This document shows, piece after piece, positions 32,873-45,055 of a DNA stretch of 64,000 nt. A program made the position numbers and the translations under genes. The notes beneath the pieces were generated by a model that saw only the letters and a program-made list of their open reading frames with translations, made no database searches and was not told the DNA's origin. Each line of letters opens with the position of its first letter. Position 1 is the stretch's first letter. Origin of the DNA: Albifimbria verrucaria (lineage: Eukaryota > Ascomycota > Sordariomycetes > Hypocreales > Stachybotryaceae); the NCBI GenBank assembly GCA_020081605.1, contig JAHREC010000013.1:6014001-6078000 (forward strand), given 5' to 3'.

Positions 32873-32880
32873 CTTTTATA
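32873..32880 (-). promoter_or_regulatory. TATA box of the M20 gene
   Basis: On the minus strand this reads TATAAAAG, about 52 bases upstream of the start codon at 32821. Confidence 0.5.
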
Positions 32881-34503
32881 CTCTGAACCACCCGGCTTCT
32901 GATCGTCAAGTTCTATTCCTAAATTTGCTTCATAATGTCGTTGAAAATCCTCATGAAGCCATCGCGTGCCGGAAGAGCCGAGCCATCGCTGCTGCGGTCA
33001 GCACTATCACCGTCCACCTTGACCGCCAGGTCACGATTGGCAGGTGGATGGGTTGGTGGATGGAGCCTGGTGGTTCACCAGCTTGTTGTTTCAGCACTTC
33101 TTGCTGAATTGAGAAATGCTGACTTCAGCATAGTGAGAAACAGAATCTGGCTAGGCAGGGAATCTCATGCTTCCGTAAGCCGTAGCAACATCAATATTGT
33201 ATTGAGTAGAGTAGAGTGGGCAGACATCAATCCACAACCCCAATGTGAGTGAGTGTTCAGGCCCTGCACAACAACATCTAGTCTCGGAGACATAGTCTGA
33301 GGACCAAGCATCTCAACAACACTAAGTCCGCGCACTTCGGTCCAAAAATGCCCATTTGGTCACTGTGCAGAATGTTTCAGCCTCTGCTCTCCCACTGACC
33401 TATCCACCAAGGCCAAAATTACCCAAATAGGCAATCCTCGACGCCCTTGAACAGCCCCAGGGAGGGCCTTGACGCACCTGTAAAAGCAGGATTTCCGAAA
33501 CCAGAGGCCAAGACGCTGGGAGCCGATTCGAATATTAGACATTAGTCAAGCAACACGTGCCATGCAGCCTGGGCTCGTGGAACCGCAAAGAACTACCTTC
33601 TGACAAAAGCATGCTTTTGTGTCGGGCCATGACGGACGAGGCCTGAGAGAGATACTCAAAAGGAACCGCTTCCACGACTCTCCGTCTTGGGGACCAGACT
33701 AGTTGCTTGGCACCACTTTTATCGACTATTAGACTCCAGTTGACCTCAGTCCGTACATGGTGTTGACAACTCCGTGAGCAATCATGGCTTACCGACAGCA
33801 GCCCATCGACTTCTGTCCGGTTTGAACGCCAGGACAAGTCTCTCTCAACGTCATCTACACCACACAAGGAGCTCCCAACGCACCGCTCGTCAGCTGTCGA
33901 AGTCGATGGAACGTTTCAAAACGCACTGCGACGCTGGCTGTATGCGGTCACCTGTCAACCACGTTTCCGTGGCTCGCTGCCGACCGCCCGAACCAGACGG
34001 TTCCCAGATCAACTCGCGTCCTATCACAGCTCCGTCCTATCACAGCTCCCCGTGCGAGCTGTCGTCCCCAGATCTCGGTCGACATTGATTAGCCGCCGGG
34101 TTTAGAACAGCAGATTTCTCGGGGCTCCTGCCTCCGAGGGTTCCTGTTTCGGGACGCCCACCGCGAACGTTACCCAGGAGCCAGATCACACGGCCCAGAA
34201 AATTGGTTTCTTTGTAATGGCCAGCGTCCTGATGTGGTAGACGCGGTGCCAAAGATACCGTAGCATCTTCCCCACAATCTGGTGGTCGGCCTTGACCGTG
34301 GGAGGAAGTCTGGGGTGCATGTGGTTTGCAGGCTGCCATTGGGGTCCAGTCGTAGAAATGATATAAAACGACCCCGATGATCCTCTCCATTACTAGATTC
34401 ATACGGATCATCACTGTTAAGCTTAGTCGTTCCGCTTGAGATCGTCGGATCTGCATTGCTCGTGCCTTAATCCCTGTATCAGACGTCGTATATCGCATCT
34501 GCC
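32881..34503. other. Divergent intergenic region (M20 / AA9)
   Basis: About 1.6 kb between divergently transcribed genes. No supported gene. A 16-bp direct repeat (CGTCCTATCACAGCTC twice) lies near 34018-34049. A CTGGGG string at 34310-34315 fits the CreA consensus SYGGRG, and a TATA box follows. Confidence 0.45.
34362..34368 (+). promoter_or_regulatory. TATA box of the AA9 gene
   Basis: TATAAAA about 140 bases upstream of the ATG at 34504. An ATTGG (inverted CCAAT) lies near 34338. Confidence 0.5.
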
Positions 34504-35540
34504 ATGGCCAAGCTCACCTTGTCCGCTGCTCTCGCCGCGGCCGCGGCCTTTGCTACCGGCGTGTCGGCTCACGGCCACGTTGATTGGATCATCATCAACG
34601 GCGTTGCGTACCGAGGCTACGACTCGCCTCGGTTCAAGTACGAGCCCAACCACCAGCCCGTCATCGGCTGGACCATCGACCAGACCGACGACGGCTTCGT
34701 CGAGCCAAACAAGTTCAGCTCCTCAGACATCATCTGCCACAGGAGCTCCAGCCCGGCCCCGGTCAGCGCCACCGTCCGCGCCGGAGACAAGATCACCCTT
34801 CAGTGGAACACCTGGCCCGAGTCCCACAAGGGTCCGGTCATTGACTACCTCGCGCGCTGCAATGGCGACTGCGAGACCGTTGACAAGACCTCGCTCGAGT
34901 TCTTCAAGATCAGCGCCGCTGGTCTGATTGACCGCTCCATGAACAACGGCAAGTGGGCCGACGACGTCCTCATGGCCAACAACTTCCAGTGGACCGTCCA
35001 AATCCCAGCCGACCTCGCCGCCGGCAACTACGTCCTGCGCCACGAGATGATCGCCCTCCACAGCGGCGGTAACCCCAACGGCGGCCAGGCCTATCCCCAG
35101 TGCTTCAACATCAAGGTCACCGGCGGTGGCTCCTGCGACCCTCCGGTGTCCGCGGAACCTCGCTGTACAGCGCCAACGACCCCGGCGTCCTGTTCGACAT
35201 TTACACCAACCCGACCAGCTACCCGATCCCTGGCCCCGCTCAGGTCGCCGGCCTCCCTGCCACCGCCGCCCAGAGCGTTGTTCGCGCTACATCCACCACG
35301 ACTCTCGTTGTCGGCGGCGCCCAGCCCACCCAGCAGCCTACCAGCCAGCCCACCAACCAGCCTACTCAGGCCACCACCCTCCGCACCACTACCACTACCA
35401 GCAGCACGCCTCCTCAGCCGACCGGTGGTGTCGCTCCCAAGTACGGTCAGTGCGGCGGCCAGGGCTGGACCGGCCCGACCCAATGCGAGGCCGGCTCAAC
35501 CTGCCGTGCGCAGAACCAATGGTACTCGCAGTGCATGTAA
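34504..35540 (+). CDS. AA9 lytic polysaccharide monooxygenase with CBM1
   Basis: Signal peptide 1-22 ([10 protein letters not shown]...VSA) is followed directly by His23, which becomes the required N-terminal copper-binding histidine. The second His-brace residue is His108 in [11 protein letters not shown]. Gln195 and axial Tyr197 are in QAYPQC, and His186 lies in EMIALH. A Ser/Thr/Pro/Gln linker ([14 protein letters not shown]) leads to a C-terminal CBM1 with [18 protein letters not shown] and a final QWYSQCM. The enzyme oxidatively cleaves cellulose or related glucans outside the cell with copper and a reductant. One base is missing in the C run at 35139-35141, after the catalytic domain; with it the protein has 345 residues. 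As written, the linker and CBM1 would be lost. No introns. The neighbouring sugar transporter fits a biomass role. Confidence 0.93.
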
Positions 35541-35831
35541 GCAGTTAGCGAAGTGAAAAACAAGTAGAGTAGCAGTATGTAAGAAATAAGGCGGTTGCAT
35601 AGTTCGAGTCAGTATAGATAGTGTTCAATGAAACGGCAACGATTCAAATGGCTTAACATATGGCATTATATCATGAGGATGTGAACATGTCACTAGGGAA
35701 TGCCGCAAAGACTGCGTGGTAACTTCTAAAAATTGATTGCTCTCATTATCAGCAAGAAACAACAGGTATTTGGTATCATAACTCCTATACTCTCCACTGC
35801 ATGCAAGAAATATCAAATCTTCATCTCGTCT

Positions 35832-37383
35832 TTACAGCACAGTGTTGGAAGCACCCTTCTCCTCAATGACAGCCTGCGCTGGCTTGGCCTCCTCATCATC
35901 ATGGCGATCGCGCAGGCCAACATCGGTCTCGCCGAAGGAGTCAACGACGTTCTTGTAGGCAGGGACAAAGTTGACGCAGATGGGGTAGGTCAACGCAGCA
36001 AGGAAGAAAACCAATGGAACAACAAAGGCAATATTGTTGCCGTGCTTGTCAGCCGCGAGACCAGTCAGAGGGGCACGCAAGCACCACCGATGACACCGCC
36101 GACAATAAGACCACTGCCTCGCTTGGTGTGACGGCCAAGTCCGCGCATACCCAGAGCGACAATAGTTGGGAAGCAAATGGACTCAAAGAAGAGAACGATG
36201 AAGATCATGGAGGTACCAGTGATGCCGCCGTTGGTAATGGCGGGGATCATGAAGATGATGGCACCGACAAGGAAGACCAGGAAGACCAGGCGAGGCTTGA
36301 CGAACTTCATGATCAGGGTACCAGCAAAACGACCGACGGTAAAGGCGGCTTGAGCACCAGAGAAGAGCTTGGCACCAGTTGAGTTGCTGGTTCCGGGACG
36401 AACGTAGACGAAATAGTTGATAGCATAAGAAGCAATGGCGACTTGAGCGCCGGTGTAGCAGAACTGGGCAAAAGCGGCATGGAAGAGCTTGTACTGCTGC
36501 CAGAATGACTTGTCGCCAGAGCCAGCATGGGTTTCCTTTGCTTGGTACTCCATATCTAAATTACGTTAGTCAACTAGGATTTGCCGTGGCTCGGACAGTG
36601 TACATACCAGCATCAGTGATCTCGGGGATCTTGGACATGAAAAAGAGGAAGGCAAGGATGAGAACAAAGACGGCAATGGAAAGGTAAACCCATTGCACGT
36701 TGGCGAGAGCGTCTTCATCGCTGAAGGTGAAGAAGACATAGGAGCCGAGAACAGGGGCAATGACTGTGCCGATACCGTTGAAGGCCTGAGAAATGTTGAT
36801 TCGAATTTCGGCGTAGCGAGGGGACCGCAAACTAAGCCATGTCAGCGACGGTGCATTTGATGTGAGGAAACACACATACCGGTAATGAAAGGGTTGGCGG
36901 CTGTCTCAAGAGCGCCCAGACCGTTACCGATGATGAAGATGGAGGCGCAGAAACCACCAAACGACTTGGCCTTGATGCAGGGAATGGTAATCAAGGCACC
37001 AACGGCGTAGAGGAAAAGGCCCCAAATGAAGACGGCGCGGTAGCCATAGTGGCGGAGGATCCAAGCGGCGTGTCCAATCGAAGCAAGCGGGTAGGCACTG
37101 CAAGGAAATTAGCAACCGTTGAAAGGTTATGCGGACTAGGACAGTACTCACCCGAAATAGGCGGCCTGCAGACCAGAGGAACGGGCCTGGTCAATGCCGA
37201 GGGTAACCTGGAAATGCTTGTTGAGGGTGTCGAGCAGGCCGTAACTGAAACCCCAGAGGAAGAATAGAACGGTGACGAGAGCAATGGGGAGGATGGACTC
37301 GCGCAGGGTGAGCTCGGAGGCCTTGGTGCGACGTGAGTCGTCGGCCTTGAGGAACGGGCCTTGAAGAATTCCTTGACGCCCAT
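35832..37383 (-). CDS. MFS sugar transporter, fucose-permease (FucP) type
   Basis: Four exons: 37383-37152, 37097-36880, 36831-36608 and 36555-35832. With three restored bases (runs at 37356-37358, 36820-36823 and 36070-36073) the total is exactly 467 codons. It has about 12 hydrophobic segments and the family-typical first helix LFFLWGFSYGLLDTLNKHFQ; also GLGALETAANPFIT, NISQAFNGIGTVIAPVLGSY and FESICFPTIVALGMRGLG. FHS/FucP-type permeases import sugars (fucose, glucose, galactose) with protons across the plasma membrane; the substrate here is not known. It ends 291 bp from the AA9 gene, tail to tail. The C-terminal tail is short and charged (EEAKPAQAVIEEKG). Confidence 0.87.
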
Positions 37384-40300
37384 TATGGCTGTGGTGGCAG
37401 GACGCGGGGATCAGATAAGGGCGACCGGAGAAAAAGGAAGAAAAGGTGACAATTCGAAGCCCGAGACGGTCGAGATGAGAGGGAGGCGACGTGTGTAAGT
37501 AGGACAGACGAGTGGCGAGCTAAAGGACCCCGCCAAGAGATCTAGGGCCAGAAGAAGCCGCGATCAAAAATTCAACTACCGACGTCAAGGCGGAATGCTG
37601 AAAGAAGACAACCGGGGAAAGAGGATAGGTGGAGGAATGAAGGGGTCGACCGGATATTTAATACCGAACGAGCACGAAGGCGATTGATTGACGGATGGAT
37701 TGCTTCGGCCAAAATGTGCTTGACGGCTCCGCACTCCACTCGAGCGAGGAGAGAGTCAGGGCGCATGGGCGATGAGCTTCCCCGCTCCCCACCTCCTCAT
37801 CTTCACATCTGCGTTCTGCTCGAGCTTGTGCTCTTTCGGGGCGAGGCAAGGGAAGTGGGCGGGTCCGTCTCCTCCAGCCCAAGCCATCTACTGCGACTGC
37901 TCGGATCGGCCAGAATCAGACTTGCTAGTCCCAACCCTCTTTTGGTTGATTTACCTTAGTGTTTCGGCGTCTTGGCGGGGAGGGAACCTGGGGTCCTGGC
38001 CTAGAATCTTGGAAGCAACCCGATTTTGGAGAAGCAGTTCGGTGGTACGCGCTCCCGGTGGGCCCTAGATGCACCTGAGAGACACGGCCATAGGCCAGGC
38101 AAGGTAAGGGAGGCGAAGAATTAAATCGCTCTTGTCATCGTTCTTTAGTGGAGGGTAGCAGAGGCGACGCCCTAGCCGTGGTCAACGTCAACTGTCTCCC
38201 AGTCGCCAACCAGCTCCAAGATGGTTCGCAGCGCTACGGCCATGGCGAATGCTGATCTCTTGCTGGTGCGTGCGGGGAGGTCGAGAGATGGCCCTGGGAT
38301 TTCTGGGGAAAAAGGGAAGGGAGCGTGGCCCACGGATTGATAGCCCGAGCCGGAGCGAGGCTACTGTAGCAGCCAAGTGGAAATGCCGGGTGCTTTGTCC
38401 ATAGAAACTGAGAAGCGCCGAGACTAGAATCCGTGGGCGGGTTTCGATCGCGTGGTTTTTTGCGTTCGCTAGCCCATGTCGTTGAAGGTTGCAGTGGGCA
38501 AGGATGAGGTTGCGGAGGAGCAGGGCGGTTAGTCTGCCTGCTGTGGGCACTGTAACTGGCCTGGCCTGGCCTGACCAAGCTGCCCTACCCTGCCCTGCCG
38601 GCGGGGCGAAATTGTTACGGCACTAACAGGGTCACGCCGAGTGGTGACGCAGGCCCTGGTCCTCCGCGATCCACGATGTCTGCACAAAATCCCCGTCTGG
38701 TAGATCTTCACAGCGCAACGGTTCGCTGTGTCACTACCGAAGCCTGTGAGTCTGTGACCCTTGGGCTGTGCCAAGGCCGACGTTGTCACCCCGTCTCCCT
38801 GGAGCTTAGTGTACTAAGTAGTATGTACTGCACCTTCTCCGGACCCTGTACTCCAGGGCCATGCTGCATCGTCACCTGACCCCAAGCACGACATTTCATG
38901 CTAAGAAGCGGAGGGATGGTGAATGTTTAGCCAGGGCTGTTGTCGGAAAACTGTTGTTATCGCACGCTTCCTCTCCCTCTCTCCCTCTCTCTCTCCCCAG
39001 CCGATGTGCCTGTTCAGCGTGGTATTTGGAATGGACTGAGCCTGACAAAGATAAGGTTTTGCTTGGTCACATGTCTAGCTGATAGGGTATTTGCTACCTT
39101 AAATTAATCGAACCAAAGAAGAAAAAAGAACGACCAAGCACAAGCAAAACACTGACCATGGTGGTGGTAGTGGTATTCCTTGCCAACATGGGCTCACACT
39201 CACCCCTCCATCTATCCATCATGCCTCGTTCTCGGCCCGACACGTTCATTTCCGTCCTCTGCACAGAGTACTGATATGACGTCCCCAGCAAATCATTTCA
39301 CCGCCATGACTCGCGTCCAGGATCGCGACTGGCAGCCCCATGCGACGGTGTCGCTGCTGCAAGGCACCAAGGAAACCACCAATTTTACTCCGGCGATCCC
39401 TACGACGGTTCACCTTGTTTGAGATTACCGGTGGAGCTGGCCTCTCGCGATGAAACCGTCACCATCGTGGTCGCATTGCGGGGAAGCCCACTTACCGCAC
39501 AGCAAACAAGCTTGTTCCCCAACTTTTCTACCCCAAAACCCATACCATCCATACCATCCATACCCATAGCCATGTTCGGGATTCCAAGTCATGCCAACGC
39601 CAGAATCCGCCTCCCGCAAACGCCTTCGAAACCATCGCGCCTCCCGAAACTCTGTTTCCCTCGGTCCATGTTGCAGCGAGTCAATGCGAATGCTTCCATG
39701 GCCGTCTTGGAATCAATCGAATGCACCGCACTGCACCTCACAATCGTCAACGAACACCTCTACCCCACATTCGTGTGGTCTAGAGCGGTCTAAGACAGCA
39801 AACGAATCCACCATCAACCATGGTTTCGCCTTAGCATTCTTCGATATGCCGGTCATCTGTTGCTGCTGGCTGTCCAAGATAAACTTCCTCACAATTGTGT
39901 CATGGCGTCAAGATGCCTGCAACTCGAGTTCGTGACTTGGCATTAAGCTCCGACCTCCTAATACCCCAAACGCTGGCCAAGGCTTTGATACCCGACGGAT
40001 GATTTCTCCCCGCAAAATCCTCCTGCCTACCCGACCCTACAGAATCCCATCCCAAAGTACCACCCCAATCGGTTATCGATGCTGCATCTACATGGTCTTC
40101 TATATAACCTATTGGTCGCTCGCTGGCCATAGCTGCACGCCTGCATTCCTTAGGTTGTGCCAAGTGCCGCATCAGTCCTTTGATTGTCGTATCAAAACCC
40201 TTCTCATTGCCCATCTCGCGCAGCTGTTGCCCATGCTGCTGCAATACCGTGATGCACCTGTCCACAATCCACACCGGCTAATATCTCACTAGTCAAGGAA

Positions 40301-40971
40301 ACTTGCGGGGAACAAGCCACGTGAGACCACTTGCCGTGCGCTTGAAAGCTTGTCATCCGTGTCAGGGTGGTTAGTCTGCTTTCTTGGCCTGAGAAATGAA
40401 GTCAGGCCTACCCTTGGCAAAGGCTGCCTCATGAGTGAAGTAATAAGCTGAAGCCACACGTAACGCACCATCCATTATACGACACTAGCTGATCTATTCC
40501 CTGTTAGCGAGGACATGTAATTCCCTTTGCGTCCGGGAATCGGCACAGTCCAGGGTTGAAGCCAAGTACAAAAACACGATGGTCCGAAAGCTCCCACGTC
40601 TTTAACCGACGGGAGTATAGTCGGAACCATACCGAATTGTAGTCGCGAGTTCACGAGACGCTCTCTTCGTGTTGCGAACAAGGTATAAGATTTTACGGTG
40701 ATTCATTAAACCAGCTGACCGAGCAGCGGAAGCCAAAGGTTATAAAACAAATTATCCAATTTAGAAGCGGTCGGTCTCTAATAGCCCGACCGTTTACTTT
40801 TCCTGCCTAGCATCTATCAGCTATACGCAGCTGTCTAACTATGTTTTTCGGTTTTTGTACTTGTGTATAAAATGGGTAAATGAAAGTAACGAAGTGTATA
40901 GTCCAGAGCGCATAAACGCACGAAGTCCTCCGACAAGCAAGCGTCTACGCCGAGACTTATTAGATCCTGGC
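37384..40971. other. Long intergenic region, no supported gene
   Basis: 3.6 kb. Frames of 60-130 codons occur on both strands but overlap each other, lack motifs and have no plausible introns. Low-complexity: CTCTCT near 38970, CCATAC repeats near 39540, and GGCCTGGCCTGG near 38560. The first 300 bases form the transporter promoter. Confidence 0.45.
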
Positions 40972-42334
40972 TCAGTAGTGGCAGGCATTGCACTTGTTAT
41001 CCTGCTCAAGGCAGGCCTTGACCCATACAGCGACAAAGTAGTCACCCTTGCACTGGAAGTTGTTGATGACGTTGAAAGTGTGTGTGCTGAGACCCTTGGA
41101 GTTGGCAAAAGTAAGGGGCCATGTCTCAGGCTTGCAGATGTCCTGGCCGTTGAAGCTGTCCTCGTTGGGATCACACTTGACGAAGATGGCTGCCTCGGTC
41201 ACCTTGACCTTCTCGTGCTCATTGACGTTGATGGACACGATAATCTTACCATCATGGCCCTTCTTGTCAAGGCCAATGACGAAGTTACCGAAACGCTTGC
41301 CCTTGACCTCGAGATCACCACGGACGCCAACCTCGAGCTCCTGCTTGGCAATACGGTTGTAAGATCCAGGCTTTCCGTCGCAAGACTTGTGGTGGTGGCC
41401 GTCACAGAGCTCCTTCAGGGGTGGCAGCGCTTGGTGCGTCCGTAGACAGCGACGAGAGCACCGTCGCAGTCGTAACCCTCCTCGTGACGGTTCTTCTCGC
41501 GGAATTCCTCAACCTGCTTGGGAAGGTGGAACTCCTCAGCCTTCTCGGTGTGGAACTCCTCCTGGTACTGATGGTAATCCTCGCCGATGCTGCGGTGAGG
41601 CAGACGGTGGGGGTGGCCGCCGTACTTACACTCGGTGCAGCAGTAGCTCAGAGAGAACCAGCAAACGTCGGGCTTGATGCCACGGCTGTAAACCTGGACC
41701 TCCTCGTGGTGGCGGACAGCCTTGGCCTTGATCTGGATGTAGAAGATCCAAGAACCCTCCTTCTTGAGGGGACAAATGTCCTTGCGGTGGCACCCAGTGA
41801 CCAGCTCGTTGTAAGGGGCGCGACACTTGACGACGCTGGGTCTGTAGTGATCAACCTCGCAGTGAGCGCGGTAAGAGCGGTCATTGGGAGGACCGTTTGC
41901 CTGGATGTAGACATCGACATCCTTCCAGTAATATCCGTACTTGTTCTCAAGCTCGAACACGAGGCTACCGTGGTGGAAGTCGAAAGATACCTGACCAAAC
42001 GCATGCTTAGGGTCACAGAAGCTGTTGCCCTTGCACAGAGGCCAAGAACGGCCGTATTCGTTGCCGGCGTGGGGAAGAAGATGGTTCGAGGGTCAGGCAC
42101 CCACGAGCCATGGGAGCCTCCGTGGTTGTAGTCATGGTGTTTACCATAATGGTGACCATGGTGGTGGGGATCGTAGTTCCAGCCGTGATGGTTACCACGG
42201 CAGTGATCCAGAGCACCGCAGCCGCTACGCTGGAGACCATCGAGGTTCTTGGCGTAGGCGAGGCTCTCGTGGGCAGCTGCCTGCAAGACAGCGCCCTGGG
42301 CGACGAGAAGGAGGGCAGAGAGATGGGTCAACAT
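40972..42334 (-). CDS. Secreted His- and Cys-rich protein, unknown function
   Basis: Starts MLTHLSALLLVAQGAVLQAA (signal peptide) and reads for 454 residues when one base is added in the G/C runs at 42071-42074 and 41418-41421; the codon sum is then exact. After the signal is a region with a CGALDHC pair, then a striking His-rich stretch of about 30 residues (WNYDPHHHGHHYGKHHDYNH). The body has many cysteines in short motifs (LCKGNSFCDP, HCEVDHY, KCRAPYNELVTGCHRKDICP, CWFSLSYCCTECKYG, LCDGHHHKSCDG), a Glu/Lys-rich segment (FHTEKAEEFHLPKQVEEFRE) and a C-terminal domain with VKCDPNEDS, ICKPETW and CLEQDNKCNACHY. It looks like a secreted disulphide-rich effector or metal-binding protein. No known domain is recognised. 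Confidence 0.7.
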
Positions 42335-45055
42335 GGTTGCTGTTCGTCTAGCTTAATGTTTCTAAACGAATGTATGCTCAGGCAGCTTGAGTAATTCCCA
42401 GCAAGATTGGGAAATGTCGTATAGAAGCGAATGGAAAGAATGTTGCTTGCTGGACTTGAATCCAAAGTCGCGAAATCCTGCGCTTCTTGTACTCGGGCGA
42501 CAGCAGCATCACGAGCTTTCTGATCTCGAATATCAGAAAGATTATAAGCTTATACTTTGCTAGTCCAGCCTGGCCCGGGTCGTGTCGGCGGGTCTTGGAC
42601 ATCTTCGAACGGGACGGTGGCATGCCGGAGGTGGCAGCGTTGTTGGCTGTCATCTGCATGGACGAATTTATTATTTGTACAAACTTTAGAAGAAGCGGGT
42701 GCAGGGATGGAGATGTTACCGGGTTAATATCATTGATTTTCACATGAAATGATGCAAGCACCTGGATTCCAGTTTAATATGCAGCATCTCGAGTGCGTCC
42801 TCTACCGTTGTGATATGCAGCTACACCCAGCATATGCTGTCTGGGTATCTCAAGCAATCTCAAGGTATAAGGAAGCACGAGCCGTAGCTCCAGTTGCCTT
42901 GCAACTTCTCATCGAGTTCAAAATGCGTGGCTGGTCCAGACCAGAGATCTGTGATCAAGCTCAAGACCGTCGATGTAAAAGTGAGCTTCTCATGATGGTC
43001 ATCCATAGCCTAGAGGCTGTAATTCGTATATTTTGCATTTCAGTCATGAGCTACGAAGAGTTCGACGGATCTAGTGTAGCAAATAACCGCTTCCTGCTTC
43101 CCACAATGACGGAGGCTCGGAATGGCTACCTCAAAGTAAAGTCGACTATGCATCGGGTCGTCGGTCTAGGTTCGTCGATACACCTCGGGCCTCAATTTAT
43201 GTATATGCACGACATCGACGCCTAGCAGCCGCGGACGAGATTGGCCGTTGCCAGGCAAATTGTGGGCTGCAGAGGAGTTGCCCGGACAGTTGGATTTGAG
43301 GTTCAAGAGAGGCACGTTAGCTGTTAACTTTGACTATAGGCTTATGCAGGATGATGGGCTTGGTGGTTTAATATGATGCTTCCTTTAGGTAAGTCTATCA
43401 GAATGATCAACTTCAAAGTGTTTGGCCTGTGTCTGCATTTTTGTTCTTGTTCTCATTCTCTCTTTCCTCTTTTCTTTTTCACTCTCGATTCTAGGTTGTT
43501 GAACTTGCTGGGCCCTTCAAAAATTACATTATTTTGGTGGTGATGTATTTCCTGGCTAACTGCTAGGATGCCTAGTCTAGACACATTCAATTAAAGACTG
43601 ATAGGCTGCTGCTACCTCACTACTGGATTGCCAAGGTTTTGCTAAGCTGCAGCTGCGGTCATCAGCAGGCAGATCATATGCCTGGATCAATACTGTAAGC
43701 TTACAGACGCAGAGCTTCCTTCGTAAGTGCCCACCAAACTGCCTAATTCCTCGTCCAAGCCCATGGCCACAAAGTAAGCTCAAGGTCTCATGTGGCATCG
43801 TCTAATTGGAAGGCCTGCACATTGAACAACGTGGTGTAGAACGTGTTGCCAAACCGCACGTGGGATGCACATACCACCGTCACTCGCCTCACGTCGCACG
43901 GGTCAAGCAGGCTCCTCGCGGGTTTGATAATGCATGCAACGTCCTGCATGGTGCCACGATCTCCCATGCGGTGCGACCCGAGGCTGTGCGGTGATGCGCC
44001 TACAGCATCTCACTTCGGCCTGTCACCGCGCGCGACCACCCGTCCAAGATTTGCAGCATGCCGCCACAAAACAAACAACGACGCAAACCGACGAAAGCTC
44101 GCTGATGGGAGAGTCGCTTATGCCCAGCGACACGATCCTTCGCTCGCCCGTAGCCGTCCTGCAGCCTTGCGGGGATATCACAAGTCGTATCTTGGCCGAG
44201 CGAATAGGATCCTGTGGGCCGCGTGAAAAGCGTGGCGTCCGAGTCATCTCTAACTGACCTGGGTAAAGACTAGGTGAGCTGGTGCACCGAAGGATCGAGG
44301 ATTCACCTGAGCTTGCTCAGCTCTGCTGTTTCGTCTCATTTTGTACGTGCCTTGTGTGAATTGGAAAGCAATCACTGATTAAATGTTAGCTGCTGCCTGT
44401 ATTCATTTCACTGTCAAGCCCGTTCGGAACTACCGTGGTGGCAAGACGTACGTACATGCATGGACCAGGGTGCATTTTCTACCACTTCTTTTTGTATAAG
44501 TCACGGTTCGCTGAACAGACTATTTAACCAAATCTGCAGTCACAGTCTTTTTCCCTTGTCCAATCTCGCTTCAGCCTCCGCTAAGGAACCTTGTCCCAGC
44601 TCAACACTCATGGTCAGTAGCAAGATCGACCAGGAAGCAATGTGTGACTGTACGTAGCCGTCCATCGCCCATCCCGCTATCTTGTCCCATCCAATTGCCA
44701 GTGACTGCATAGTCGGGCTCTTGGTGAAGTGGTTCGATCACCTTCCAACATAGCACGGCTTTTGTGTCATCAGACCGCCAGACAAATTGCTCGTAACAGG
44801 ACTCGTCATTCTTTGTGTCCATCTCGTCCTGATTGGCTCGGCGTGAGGTGTGAGGTGTGAGGTGTGGTAGGGATTTGCATGCTTACAGTGCAACAGCTGA
44901 ATGCTTCCTGGTGTTTCTCCGCACGCCCAGCCAAACCAAACCAAACCAAACCGCATACAATAGTCCATACTACTGCATTTCTTCCCTCCCCATAACTGTA
45001 TTCTCAACCTTTATCCGACCCCTGGCCACAAGCTTCACATCGTCATCCCAACAAC
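42335..45055. other. Intergenic region, no supported gene
   Basis: 2.7 kb. A plus-strand frame at 42749-43225 (158 codons) lacks motifs and a good start context and is not accepted. CCAAA repeats at 44930-44950 sit in the leader region of the monooxygenase gene. Confidence 0.4.

Noticed and set aside
34504..35540. Calling the AA9 gene a CBM-less truncated pseudogene
   Set aside because: One base in a C run restores linker and CBM1 with an exact codon count, and the same error type affects almost every gene in the window.
42749..43225. 158-codon plus-strand frame near the secreted His-rich gene
   Set aside because: No recognisable domain, no intron evidence and weak start context; left unannotated.
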